IMG/VR virus record: IMGVR_UViG_3300036770_007267
Coordinates: 1-45,299 of that record
DNA length: 45,299 bases
Reading direction: 5' to 3' (one strand)
Source of the DNA: a virus
Positions 1-8,835 of this stretch are shown here, piece by piece (the first letter of the stretch is position 1; every line of letters starts with the position of its first letter). The translations under genes were made by a program, and so were the position numbers. The notes under the pieces were generated by a model. It searched no databases and was not told where the DNA came from. It saw nothing but the letters and a program-made list of their open reading frames with translations.

Positions 1-1960
1 CAGGCGGTGGATTGCCCCAGTCAAAGTTGCCATTAGGAGCAGGTGGTGGATTGCCCCAGTCAAAGTTGCCATTAGGAGCAGGAGGTGGATTGCCCCAGTC
101 AAAGCTTCCATTAGGAGCAGGAGGTGGATTGCCCCATTCAAAGCTTCCGTTAGGAGCAGGTGGTGGATTGCCCCATTCAAAGCTTCCGTTAGGAGCAGGT
201 GGTGGATTGCCCCAGTCAAAGCTTCCATTAGGGGCAGGTGGAGGATTGCCCCAGTCAAAGCTGGCATTAGGGGCAGGTGGAGGATTGCCCCATTCAAAGC
301 TTCCATTAGGGGCAGGTGGAGGATTGCCCCATTCAAAGCTTCCATTAGGAGCAGGTGGTGGATTGCCCCATTCAAAACTTGCATTAGGAGCAGGTGGTGG
401 ATTGCCCCATTCAAAACTTGCATTAGGAATAGAAGGAGGATTCCCCCAATCAAAGCTAGCATTGTAATCTATTCCTGGAGGCGGGCTTCCCCAGTCAAAG
501 CTAGCGTTATAGTCAATTGCAGGTGGCGGGCTTCCCCAGTCAAAGCTAGCGTTATAGTCAATTGCAGGTGGCGGGCTTCCCCAGTCAAAGCTAGCGTTAT
601 AGTCTACTTGAGGAGGATTTCCCCAACTAAAACTAGAATTGTAATCTACTTGAGGAGGATTTCCCCAATCGAATCTCGAATCTATACTTGGTGGATTGCC
701 CCAGTCGAAACTTATATTTGGAGGACTTCCCCAGTCGAAACTAGCATTGTAATCCACTTGAGGAGGATTTCCCCAATCAAAACTAGCATTATAGTCGATA
801 TTCGGAGGAATTCCCCAGTCAAAGCTGGCATTAATATCTGGAGGATTTCCCCAATCAAAACTGGCATTATAGTCGATATTCGGAGGAATTCCCCAGTCAA
901 AGCTAGCATTAATATCTGGAGGATTTCCCCAATCAAAACTGGCATTATAGTCTATTTCAGGAGGAATTCCCCAGTCAAAGCTAGCATTAATATCTGGAGG
1001 ATTTCCCCAATCAAAGCTGGCATTATAGTCGATATTCGGAGGAATTCCCCAGTCAAAGCTAGCATTAATATCTGGAGGATTTCCCCAATCAAAACTGGCA
1101 TTATAGTCGATATTCGGAGGAATTCCCCAGTCAAAGCTAGCATTAATATCTGGAGGATTTCCCCAATCAAAGCTGGCATTATAGTCTATTTCAGGAGGAA
1201 TTCCCCAGTCAAAGGTTGCGTTAAAATTCACATCAGGAGGATCTCCCCAATCAAAATTAAAATTAATAGTAATATCAGGCGGCACTCCCCAATCAAAACT
1301 AGCGTTAAAATTCACATCAGGCGGATTGCCCCAATTAAAATCAAAATTAATAGTAATATCAGGCGGCACTCCCCAATCAAAACTAGCGTTAAAGTTTATG
1401 TCAGGTGGATCTCCCCAATTAAAACTAGCATTGAAATTCACATCAGGAGGATCTCCCCAATTGAAATCAAAATTAATAGTAATATCTGGAGGATCTCCCC
1501 AATCAAAACTAGCATTAATATTTATATCTGGAGGATCTCCCCAATCAAAACTAGCGTTGAAGTTTATGTCAGGCGGATCTCCCCAATCAAAACTAGCATT
1601 AAAGTTTATATCTGGAGGATCTCCCCAATCAAAACTGGCATTGAAATCAACCTCGGGTGCTGGTCCAAAATTAAAAGAAGAATTGAAATCGACCAAAGGA
1701 GCGGGTCCGAATATAAAAGATCCTGGTTGGATATTAATGTCAGGAGCAGGTCCAAAAATAAAAGATCCTGATTGAATATTAATGTCGGGAGCAGGTCCAA
1801 AAACAAAAGATCCAGGCTGTAAATTTATGTCAGGAGCAGGTCCAAAAACAAAAGATCCAGGCTGTAAATTTATGTCAGGAGCAGGCCCAAAAAAGAAAGA
1901 GGTAGGAACAAAAGGAGCGGGACCAAAATTTATATTTCCGTCAAAACTTAAGGGAGTTAT
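1..1960. repeat. Coding tandem repeat array (FDWG-PP and FGPAP units)
   Basis: About 48 degenerate in-frame tandem units lie inside the minus-strand gene. Positions 1-470 are nearly identical 39-nt units (minus-strand peptide FDWGNPPPAPNGN or close). Positions 470-1660 are longer units with spacers such as DYNAS or DINFNAS before FDWG. Positions 1660-1960 are FGPAPDIN-type units. Homogeneity rises toward the left edge, which suggests recent expansion by unequal recombination or slippage. The array continues out of the window. Confidence 0.95.
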
Positions 1961-2884
1961 ATTTATATCAGGAATATTTATCTCAGGAGGTGTAAATGAT
2001 ACCGTTATAGATATTGGTATCGTGGATAATGGAGCTATGTCAATTTGTGGTATAATTAATTGAGGCAGATCAAATTCTTGTGTCACCGATGGGCAGTCTG
2101 GAATTTCAAGAGTTGGAAAATCAGGAGGAGGAGGCAGCGGAATTTGAAAAGTAGTATCTTCTTGAGTTTCTTCTGGAACCGTGGAACTTGTTCTTTCTAT
2201 TGGCGTTTGAATTACCGTACAAGTATCATTGCTAATTGTTATGATTGGATCTATTTTAGAATTTGGAGAATAAGTGTGACTTCCTGGAGAGCTAGAGTTT
2301 GTAAACTCGCCATCTCCAAAATCTAATCTAAAATTTGTATAATTTCCATTAATTGTAATGGTGTAATTTATTATTATTCCTTCGCAATTGTTTAGGGAAT
2401 CCTGCTCGTTAATTTCAAATATTATTTCTGGGCATTTGATATCATCAAGACAAATAGGCTCTTCTTCAAGTTCTATTATTTCATCTTCTAGATCTAATAA
2501 ATATTGTTCTATGGATATCGTAACATCAACTATTTGGTTATGATGCTCTGCAATCACATAACCCCTCACCCAAGTCCCAGCCTTATTGAATTTTGTTTGT
2601 TTTCCTCCTAAATTTCTGGCACATCTTTTTAATTTAAATACTTTTCCATTCTCATTTTTTTCAACTGCGTCGTAATAAAAAAGCTCACCAGAAATATTGG
2701 CGAATCCATTATCTGCCCATATGTCTTGTTTATCTGAACTGACAGGTTCTATATCTATTTCTTCTGACCAAGCAGAATTGTCTTTTGTAAGCTTTGCTTC
2801 ACTTGTGTTGAATACTGCAAATAGAGTTCTGTCAGAATCTAAAGCTAGCGGATATGTTGGTTGTGGAGGAAATCCTATTGCCAT
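1..2884 (-). CDS. Giant FDWG-repeat tail/appendage protein with PKD-like domain (C-terminus cut by window edge)
   Basis: At least 961 codons are open from the ATG at 2884 to the window edge; the stop lies outside. Residues about 1-130 form an N-terminal domain shared with the next two genes, including an AEHHN motif followed by an IEQYL helix. Near residues 165-215 is a PKD-like segment with FGDG and HTYS. A Pro-rich linker follows, then about 7 FGPAP repeats and about 41 repeats centred on FDWG(N/D/I/S)PP. The unit is mostly 13 residues (39 nt) at the left end and 13-16 elsewhere, and every unit I checked is in one frame. Such Pro/Gly/aromatic repeats suggest an extended beta-rich fibre or whisker. 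A virion role is inferred from the operon; the exact location is unknown. The long plus-strand ORFs here are shadows of the repeat. Confidence 0.85.
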   Translation of the reverse strand, partial: MAIGFPPQPTYPLALDSDRTLFAVFNTSEAKLTKDNSAWSEEIDIEPVSSDKQDIWADNGFANISGELFYYDAVEKNENGKVFKLKRCARNLGGKQTKFNKAGTWVRGYVIAEHHNQIVDVTISIEQYLLDLEDEIIELEEEPICLDDIKCPEIIFEINEQDSLNNCEGIIINYTITINGNYTNFRLDFGDGEFTNSSSPGSHTYSPNSKIDPIITISNDTCTVIQTPIERTSSTVPEETQEDTTFQIPLPPPPDFPTLEIPDCPSVTQEFDLPQLIIPQIDIAPLSTIPISITVSFTPPEINIPDINITPLSFDGNINFGPAPFVPTSFFFGPAPDINLQPGSFVFGPAPDINLQPGSFVFGPAPDINIQSGSFIFGPAPDINIQPGSFIFGPAPLVDFNSSFNFGPAPEVDFNASFDWGDPPDINFNASFDWGDPPDINFNASFDWGDPPDININASFDWGDPPDITINFDFNWGDPPDVNFNASFNWGDPPDINFNASFDWGVPPDITINFDFNWGNPPDVNFNASFDWGVPPDITINFNFDWGDPPDVNFNATFDWGIPPEIDYNASFDWGNPPDINASFDWGIPPNIDYNASFDWGNPPDINASFDWGIPPNIDYNASFDWGNPPDINASFDWGIPPEIDYNASFDWGNPPDINASFDWGIPPNIDYNASFDWGNPPDINASFDWGIPPNIDYNASFDWGNPPQVDYNASFDWGSPPNISFDWGNPPSIDSRFDWGNPPQVDYNSSFSWGNPPQVDYNASFDWGSPPPAIDYNASFDWGSPPPAIDYNASFDWGSPPPGIDYNASFDWGNPPSIPNASFEWGNPPPAPNASFEWGNPPPAPNGSFEWGNPPPAPNGSFEWGNPPPAPNASFDWGNPPPAPNGSFDWGNPPPAPNGSFEWGNPPPAPNGSFEWGNPPPAPNGSFDWGNPPPAPNGNFDWGNPPPAPNGNFDWGNPPP

Positions 2885-2898
2885 AATATGTATTTATA

Positions 2899-5148
2899 TT
2901 AATAAACCCCTAATTTTAGTTGTTTTCCTAAAGGCCTTACTCCTGATCCTGCTGTACTGAAAGTAAGATCAGTTCCATTAAATTTAACAAATGTATTTCT
3001 GCTGTAATCAAAGCTTAAGTAAGCCAATCTATCACCGTCTGAAGTTGCCAATAAAGTATTAGATTTATTATCAAACCCGGACACATTACTGTCTTGTAAA
3101 GATCGGAATGATATTGAAGAAGAATTTGCTCTTCCAATTTCCCAAGTTAAGGAAAAATCATTCCAAGCGGAAATTTCTCCGCTGTTATTGAAAAAGAAAA
3201 CACCGGTGGATAAGTTTACTAATTCTCCTTCTGTTTTGGTTACGCCCGACATATCAGGCAGTCTTGTTAGAGTGTTGTAGGGACTAGACAAATTTCCATT
3301 TGTTTTATAAAAATCAGATATTCTAAAAAATTCATTAACAGAAGAATTTCGTAAGATGTATCCTGTGGAGTCTTTCCACGCTGTCCTATAAGTTGCAAAA
3401 TATCCATTTGTAGGAATTCCTTCTGAATTGAAAAAAGAAGGATAATCTAATAGTTCTTCTGCTCCATTTTCAAAATTAGTGATGTTTAAAGTAACAGGAT
3501 CAGATGCAGATGTGGTTGTTAGGTTATAGTCCGTTCTAATAGGATTTGCTTTATTAGTATTAATTAATGAATCATTTGATTGGCCAAGTATAAAATAAAC
3601 AAAATTAGAAGAAACTAAAGAGGCCCAATTCCAAGTTCTATCTGGAATTGGGTCCAAAGATAAATACGTATCGTCAAATGCGTTGTATCTTCTTATTTTA
3701 ATATCTTGATCAAGCAAAGAAACGCCTCCGCTTGCCCAAAATAACAAAGAGTTTCCACGATCTCCTGACGCTATTGTTCCTTGTGGCGCAAATGTGACAT
3801 TTTTAGAAAATTCTTTTTTTGCTCTTGATTCTGTTTGTGAGTTGAATAGAGAATCTGAATACGCATCTAGAAAAGAATTGTTTCTGGTTAATGCTATGGT
3901 TGAATTTCCTAATTTTTTGAATGTTTCTCCTATGATTCCAAATTCCCAACACTCTAACTCGCCACTGTCTGTGGATGTTTCATTTTTTAAATTAAAAAAC
4001 CAAACGTTTTGATTTTCTATAATGTCTATAGAATTTTCATATTTTGTTATTCTGTAAGATCCAAATTCCGTATCCACTCTGAGAATCAAATCATAATATC
4101 CTCCTATTGAATATGAAGCTCTTGTGTAGCTTGTATTGGAATGGACCAATTCATCGCCCAATTCCCAGGTGTATTCAATAATTTGATCTATAGGACTGCC
4201 AGCAGACAAAAGTTCGCCGGAATAAGAATAACCAGGATTTGAAAGGTTTTCTCCTTCTGGTATTTCTATGTCTATAAAAGTATTTGTTGTAGATCTTATC
4301 TTTGGAAACGAATTATAGGGCGGCCCATTTATTGGATCTCCCTCTGTAAACTTTTGAGTTGTTTTTGGAATAAAATTTATTTTTGCTTCTTCTGGAGCAA
4401 AGATTTTTGCAGTTATCGCTTTTTCAAAAACGACAGTGTCTTCTCCAAAGTCATTAGACACTGTTAATTTGACATCATAGATTCCAGGAGTTAGGTATAT
4501 GTATGTTTGAGATGTATTGTCTGTTGCTGAGCTTATGATGCTCCATTCATTTTCTGTTGATAACTTTGTTGCCCATGTATATTTTATTTCTCCTTTTCCT
4601 TTTCTATAGCTATCTTCTGTAAAATTTACTTCTAGTGGAACAATTCCTAGTCTGGTGTCTATACTGAACCAGGCCCTTGGTTTATAAACTAAATTTTGAA
4701 GAAAATTTAATCTGCCGGTTATTGTTTCTCCAAAAGGCTCAGAATCTGTTTGATCTTTTACTCCTAAAAATTTTTGAACGGCAATCAAGGCGTCTTTTAG
4801 GTAATTATGATGTTTGTCAAGAACATTCATAGTTACATTTGTTATTTTTTTTGGTTTTATTACATCTTCAAATTCTGGAAGCAATTCTAAATTGTCAAAA
4901 GAATTTTGCGTTCTAGAAGAATAGTAAAGACTGACTGCTCTTTTATCTATATCGCTACACTGTTCGGTGAGAGTGATGATTCCCGTTGGTGGAAATCTAT
5001 TTATAATTGTAGGATCTCCTTCAATAAATATGCTCTTGTCACCCGGATTGTAATCTTCTAGCAGTCTAACTCTTAGTGAATCATGAACTAAAAAAAGATT
5101 ATCGTCTGTGTCAAATTTATTTGGATATTCGCTTGAAGCGGGTATCAT
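2899..5148 (-). CDS. PKD-domain virion protein, 749 aa
   Basis: The N-terminal domain (residues about 1-125) matches in layout that of the flanking genes, ending in a DKHHNYLKDALIAVQKFLG-like helix. At least two PKD-like regions follow, about residues 155-250 (ending TPGIYDVKLTVSNDFGEDT) and 305-385 (SIGGYYDLILRVDTEFG). The C-terminal half (about 400-749) is rich in Ser, Asn, Phe and Trp with recurring short strand patterns, compatible with a beta-rich receptor-binding or propeller-like region, but no family was recognised. Its start overlaps the stop of the upstream gene by 4 nt (ATGA), so translation is probably coupled. A tail fibre, collar or appendage role is inferred from context and from PKD domains being common surface adhesion modules. 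Confidence 0.8.
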   Translation of the reverse strand: MIPASSEYPNKFDTDDNLFLVHDSLRVRLLEDYNPGDKSIFIEGDPTIINRFPPTGIITLTEQCSDIDKRAVSLYYSSRTQNSFDNLELLPEFEDVIKPKKITNVTMNVLDKHHNYLKDALIAVQKFLGVKDQTDSEPFGETITGRLNFLQNLVYKPRAWFSIDTRLGIVPLEVNFTEDSYRKGKGEIKYTWATKLSTENEWSIISSATDNTSQTYIYLTPGIYDVKLTVSNDFGEDTVVFEKAITAKIFAPEEAKINFIPKTTQKFTEGDPINGPPYNSFPKIRSTTNTFIDIEIPEGENLSNPGYSYSGELLSAGSPIDQIIEYTWELGDELVHSNTSYTRASYSIGGYYDLILRVDTEFGSYRITKYENSIDIIENQNVWFFNLKNETSTDSGELECWEFGIIGETFKKLGNSTIALTRNNSFLDAYSDSLFNSQTESRAKKEFSKNVTFAPQGTIASGDRGNSLLFWASGGVSLLDQDIKIRRYNAFDDTYLSLDPIPDRTWNWASLVSSNFVYFILGQSNDSLINTNKANPIRTDYNLTTTSASDPVTLNITNFENGAEELLDYPSFFNSEGIPTNGYFATYRTAWKDSTGYILRNSSVNEFFRISDFYKTNGNLSSPYNTLTRLPDMSGVTKTEGELVNLSTGVFFFNNSGEISAWNDFSLTWEIGRANSSSISFRSLQDSNVSGFDNKSNTLLATSDGDRLAYLSFDYSRNTFVKFNGTDLTFSTAGSGVRPLGKQLKLGVY

Positions 5149-6194
5149 GATACAACCACCTTTTTTGTTAAGAAAACTCTCTTGAGATTTTCATTGGCAA
5201 AAACAACCAATAATGAAGGTTGGTATTCTCCTTTGTTTTGATAAATATGTTTGACTTCATGTTTGTTGGGATCGTTTTCTACGAAATTCTCCGATCCATC
5301 TCCAAAAATCCAAAATCTTTGCTTTATGTCTCCATCTGTTTGATCTATAAATCTAAATTCCGTTGGATTAATACCCAAGACATCAGCAGATGTTTGAGAA
5401 ATTCCTTCTGTTAGATTAGAATAGAAAAACGCAGAAGACTCATCGTCAGAAACAACAATGTAATTTGTTTTTGTCGATATTCCTTGGGCGCCGGTACTTG
5501 TAATCACGTTTAGTTTTACAGTATAAACTCCTGGCTGAGTGTAGGTGTGCGTTGGACTTTTTTCTATTGTTTGGCTGTCGTCTCCAAAATCCCAAAGAAA
5601 TCTAACAACATCTCCTTCAGAAAAATTCTGGAATCTTACTGTTAGTGGCGGCTTTCCTATTTTTGGGAAAGCTCTAAATGACGCTTTGGGAGCTAAAAAT
5701 CTTGCTTCTAAACTTTTTAGTCTTTGTTGAAGACTACCATTTGTTGGATTTTCTAATAGCCCTATTTTTTGTTCGATATTTATAATTGCGTCTTTGACTG
5801 CATTGTGTGGTTCTGCTGTAACAGCGTTTGTCGCCCACGAACCAGATGGCCATTGATTTTGTCTCGATCCCGCAAATCCTCTTATTAATTCTTTAAATGT
5901 ATCTTTTGTTCTTTGGCCGTAATAAATTAATTCAGCAGCTCCCTCTTCGCCTGGAGGCGGACCAACTCTAACTAGTCCCTTTTCTGGAAAAGATTCTGCA
6001 TTTTCTACAATAATAAATTTTCCATTATATGATAGGCCTGTTCTTAATTTGGTTTCCGCGTTATTAGATACAGTATAAAGACTGTCTTTTGTGTCTATTT
6101 CTGCTGGATCCGTAGTAGAAGTCCTGGGATTTGGAGAAAAAGAAGACAGATCTCCAGTGGTGTATGTGTTATCTAAACTAGATATTCTTGCCAT
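5145..6194 (-). CDS. PKD-domain virion protein, 349 aa
   Basis: This is the shortest of the three PKD proteins. Residues about 20-160 are the shared N-terminal domain (SLYTVSNN..., YYGQRTKDTFKELIRG, then AEPHNAVKDAIINIEQKIG). Two PKD repeats follow: about 175-250 with the clear WDFGDDS and HTYTQPGVYTVKLNV motifs, and about 265-345 with WIFGDGS and HIYQNKGEYQPSLLV. The PKD fold is an Ig-like beta sandwich found in surface and adhesion proteins. The gene ends shortly after the second PKD, so it may represent the minimal form from which the two downstream, longer proteins were built. Function in the virion is inferred; it is probably an appendage attached through the shared N-terminal domain. 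Confidence 0.82.
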   Translation of the reverse strand: MARISSLDNTYTTGDLSSFSPNPRTSTTDPAEIDTKDSLYTVSNNAETKLRTGLSYNGKFIIVENAESFPEKGLVRVGPPPGEEGAAELIYYGQRTKDTFKELIRGFAGSRQNQWPSGSWATNAVTAEPHNAVKDAIINIEQKIGLLENPTNGSLQQRLKSLEARFLAPKASFRAFPKIGKPPLTVRFQNFSEGDVVRFLWDFGDDSQTIEKSPTHTYTQPGVYTVKLNVITSTGAQGISTKTNYIVVSDDESSAFFYSNLTEGISQTSADVLGINPTEFRFIDQTDGDIKQRFWIFGDGSENFVENDPNKHEVKHIYQNKGEYQPSLLVVFANENLKRVFLTKKVVVS

Positions 6195-6195
6195 T

Positions 6196-6849
6196 TTATC
6201 CCTTTTGCTCTATTGTTTTTTTATTCTCTATAGCTTTGTTTTGTAATTGCTCTAACATATTTACAACTTCTTTTCTTATTGGCGAATCTTTATCAAGAGC
6301 CAATATGCATTTTACAAGTTCTAAATCTATTGGCTTTTGTAATAAAAGTCTTAATTGTAATTCTTGTCCAAAATTCTCATTCCAAAAATTTTGATTAGAT
6401 TCTAAATCATCATATTTTTTGAGCGGTTCTATTTTTTCTAACTGTTTGAACGCACTGATAAAAAATGCCATCTCTTCTTCTGTTTCTTTTAATTTTTTTC
6501 TTAAATTGTGTAAAGAATTGAACAGCGATGATTTTTTTCTTTGTAATTTTCTTATTTGAATTTGTTTGTACTCTTTATTTATGTCATTTTTTGGTTTCTT
6601 TTTTTCTAAACTTAATATTTTTAATTCTAATAATTTAATGTCGTCATTCGTTTCATCTACGCTAAGTATTATATTATTCATAGATTCTACTCTAGCCTCT
6701 GTTTCTTTTAGGCATTTTTGCATTTTTGCTTGTGTAGTAAGCTCTTTTCCTAAAACAAAATGTTTTAGTTGAAAAAAAGTGTGCCTATTAGAAATTTCTG
6801 ATTTCGATATTAATTTAACTGCTTCTTCGTACAATTCTTCGCTTGACAT
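6196..6849 (-). CDS. Coiled-coil protein of unknown function, 217 aa
   Basis: No family is recognised with confidence. The sequence is strongly helical and charged, with a likely coiled coil between about residues 65 and 155 (heptad-like Leu/Ile in a Lys/Glu background). A conserved-looking N-terminal segment (FFQLKHFVLGKE) precedes it. The gene starts at an ATG preceded by AAAAGG and ends one base before the start of the 349-aa PKD gene, so it belongs to the same transcript. A tail-assembly or fibre-assembly chaperone is possible from position and size, but nothing in the sequence proves this. Confidence 0.7.
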   Translation of the reverse strand: MSSEELYEEAVKLISKSEISNRHTFFQLKHFVLGKELTTQAKMQKCLKETEARVESMNNIILSVDETNDDIKLLELKILSLEKKKPKNDINKEYKQIQIRKLQRKKSSLFNSLHNLRKKLKETEEEMAFFISAFKQLEKIEPLKKYDDLESNQNFWNENFGQELQLRLLLQKPIDLELVKCILALDKDSPIRKEVVNMLEQLQNKAIENKKTIEQKG

Positions 6850-6935
6850 AATAACCTTTTTTTTGTTATAAATTGAAATCTAACCTATATTTTACACATT
6901 ATAATATAGAATGAAAACCCTAAAAAAGGCATATA
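6850..6935. promoter_or_regulatory. Divergent intergenic region with -10-like boxes
   Basis: This 86-nt AT-rich gap separates the minus-strand coiled-coil gene and the plus-strand deoxyribosyltransferase-like gene. It holds TATAAT at 6900-6905 and TAGAAT at 6907-6912 on the plus strand, without a convincing -35 at standard spacing. Good Shine-Dalgarno sequences (AAAGG or AAGG) lie before both ATGs. It is probably the promoter for the plus-strand gene and perhaps an internal promoter for the leftward operon. Confidence 0.45.
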
Positions 6936-7475
6936 ATGCAAAAATTTAATAGACTTAATAATCAAAGAGTATATTTGGCTGGGGCTATAGACAGGGTCGC
7001 AGACAGAGGAGCAGGATGGAGAGAATTAATAACCCCGTTCCTACAGGAATTGGGAATTAAAGTTTTTAATCCCCTTAAAAAGCCAACTGGAGTTGGTTTG
7101 GAAGATGATGAAGTTCATTCTATTAAAATTAAATTAAGAAAAGAGCGAAAATATGATGAATTAGCCAACATCATGAAAACTATACGCGCAGTAGACTTGC
7201 GAATGGTGGATATAAGTGATTTTCTTGTTGTTAATCTAAATATAGAACATCATGCTTGCGGAACTTATGAAGAAATTGCCTTGGCAAATCGTTCTAAAAA
7301 GCCCATATTGATTCACGTAGAACAAGGGAAAGAACACACGCCCGACTGGCTATTTGGCACAATACCACACGATTGGTTTTTTTCAAATTGGGATGACCTA
7401 AGAAAGTATTTGATGCATGTTAATGAAGACAAAAATATAAATTTATATAAAAGATGGCAATTTTTTAATATTTAG
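6936..7475 (+). CDS. Nucleoside 2-deoxyribosyltransferase-like enzyme, 179 aa
   Basis: The Rossmann-like start VYLAGAI (residues 12-18), an Asp in ISDFLVVNLN (D95) and GTYEEIALANRSKKPI (109-124, Glu 112/113 as candidate nucleophile) match the nucleoside 2-deoxyribosyltransferase superfamily. Known members transfer deoxyribose between bases or hydrolyse (deoxy)nucleotide N-glycosidic bonds. Which of these applies here cannot be told. A substrate from the nucleotide pool or a modified-base pathway is likely. It is the only plus-strand gene inside the tail operon, has its own SD (AAAGG) and overlaps the convergent glycosyltransferase gene by 4 nt. The placement suggests an independently acquired 'moron' gene. 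Confidence 0.75.
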   Translation: MQKFNRLNNQRVYLAGAIDRVADRGAGWRELITPFLQELGIKVFNPLKKPTGVGLEDDEVHSIKIKLRKERKYDELANIMKTIRAVDLRMVDISDFLVVNLNIEHHACGTYEEIALANRSKKPILIHVEQGKEHTPDWLFGTIPHDWFFSNWDDLRKYLMHVNEDKNINLYKRWQFFNI

Positions 7476-8017
7476 CAAATTTTAATTCCCAAAATAGTCT
7501 TAAAGTTTGCCATTTTTTCTTTTGCTTCTAAGGCCCAAAATTTTCTAGATATTTCTAAAGGATTTTCTGATAACTTTCCCACTTTATTAAAAAAGTTTTT
7601 ATTTATACAGATCCCATTGATTGTACAGTCATAAAATTTATCATATATGTGTTTAACATACCCATAAATGTCGTGTTCTACAATAAGTGGATATAATATG
7701 TCTTCTTGTTTTTGAATAAAAATTTCATATTTTTTATAAAAATTTTTAGGAACTCTAGATCCTTCTAAAATTAATATGTTCCAATCACATTTTGTTTTTT
7801 CAAATCCTTTATTTATCAAAGAAGTTAATGTTAGTCCTCCTTTGTAAACATCACACAATTCTTTGATTTCTTTTATTTGTTCTTTCTTTATTTCTTTAGG
7901 TACAACACAAACGCACTCAGTTTTTTTATAGTTGCCCTCTATTGAGCGCATCGTATTTTTCAAACCGCCGATATTGTGTTCGGGAGAAAGTATTATAAAT
8001 CCAAAATTCACATTCAT
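7472..8017 (-). CDS. Small GT-A type glycosyltransferase-like protein, 181 aa
   Basis: The start FGFIILSPEHNIGGLKNTMRS resembles the first beta strand and nucleotide-binding loop of family 2-type glycosyltransferases. ILILEGSRVPKNFY (about 75-90) sits where the DxD-containing strand is expected, but a classic DxD is absent (EGS instead). At 181 aa it is shorter than most GT2 enzymes, so it may be a reduced or non-catalytic form. Its ATG overlaps the stop of the fibre-like gene before it (ATGA), which points to co-translation with tail genes. Modification of a tail protein or phage surface sugar is a possible job. Family assignment is moderate. Confidence 0.55.
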   Translation of the reverse strand: MNVNFGFIILSPEHNIGGLKNTMRSIEGNYKKTECVCVVPKEIKKEQIKEIKELCDVYKGGLTLTSLINKGFEKTKCDWNILILEGSRVPKNFYKKYEIFIQKQEDILYPLIVEHDIYGYVKHIYDKFYDCTINGICINKNFFNKVGKLSENPLEISRKFWALEAKEKMANFKTILGIKIC

Positions 8018-8832
8018 ATTGTTTGGTCAAAATCAATTAAAATAACATCAGTGGAAGTTATGGCTGAATTTAATGAAAACAAGCCTTGTTCTGGCGATTG
8101 AGAAGCAATATACAAATCCTTCCAATTTTCTAAAACCATAGGATTCATATCTCCTGTCAAAACCTTAACAGGAGATATTGAATTTAATTTAAATCCATTA
8201 ACGTAAACTCTTAGGCTGCCTTCTCTAAAGGCTGTGTTTGCAGATGTTGTCTTGAAATTAATATAATCAGGAAATCCAGCAATTAAATAAGAAGGTTCTA
8301 TCTCATAATGATGAATATGAGCGGCTTCTAGAGTAAATTTAGAATGAGCTTTTATTGTGTCTGGAGCTATAAATTGAAATGCGATTGTATCTGATGATTT
8401 TAATCTTACATAGCCATTATAAATAACAACGTGATCTACTTGAGTTTCTGAAGAAACTGAGTCTTCAATCTCAATTTCGATTTTGTTAGACTCAGATTCG
8501 ATAGTCTCTAGCTTGTCTCTTTCTGCTTTTGTCATTCTAACATATTCTATGCCATCATAAACACCGTCAGAATGATATCCTATATTATGAAGACTAATAT
8601 CCACAGCAGAAGATTTTAGTTTTCCATTATCTTCAATCGAGGCAGACAACCGGTTACTTAAGGTTCCAACACTACCAGCACATCCTCGTAATATGTTTGT
8701 ATTTATATCAACTTGTGCATTAACCAAGTCGATTCTCGTAAGTATATTTTTAAGTGGCAAATTATCGTAGTGAACGTGATATGGTTGATTGCCATCATAT
8801 AGCACTTCTGTTATTTTATTAATATCTGGCAT
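8014..8832 (-). CDS. Putative tail fibre/baseplate appendage protein, 272 aa
   Basis: No named family recognised. The N-terminus includes YHVHYDNLPLKNILTRIDLVN, reminiscent of the HHN-plus-helix attachment segment in the PKD proteins of this window. The middle is acidic and low complexity (residues about 105-130, many Glu and Ser). The rest (about 130-272) alternates strands typical of a beta-rich fibre domain (LRVYVNGFKLNSISPVKV). It lies between the SET-domain gene (3-nt gap upstream) and the glycosyltransferase gene (4-nt overlap downstream). Virion location is inferred from context. Confidence 0.65.
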   Translation of the reverse strand: MPDINKITEVLYDGNQPYHVHYDNLPLKNILTRIDLVNAQVDINTNILRGCAGSVGTLSNRLSASIEDNGKLKSSAVDISLHNIGYHSDGVYDGIEYVRMTKAERDKLETIESESNKIEIEIEDSVSSETQVDHVVIYNGYVRLKSSDTIAFQFIAPDTIKAHSKFTLEAAHIHHYEIEPSYLIAGFPDYINFKTTSANTAFREGSLRVYVNGFKLNSISPVKVLTGDMNPMVLENWKDLYIASQSPEQGLFSLNSAITSTDVILIDFDQTI

Positions 8833-8835
8833 TTT

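Noticed and set aside
1-1660. CRISPR array
   Set aside because: Units are in-frame coding repeats with no unique spacers between identical repeats, so this is a repeat protein.
608-1771. Long plus-strand ORF of 387 aa with ISPIKTSI-type repeats
   Set aside because: It is the antisense shadow of the minus-strand FDWG repeats; the minus-strand frame continues from a proper N-terminal domain with PKD motif and is the coding one.
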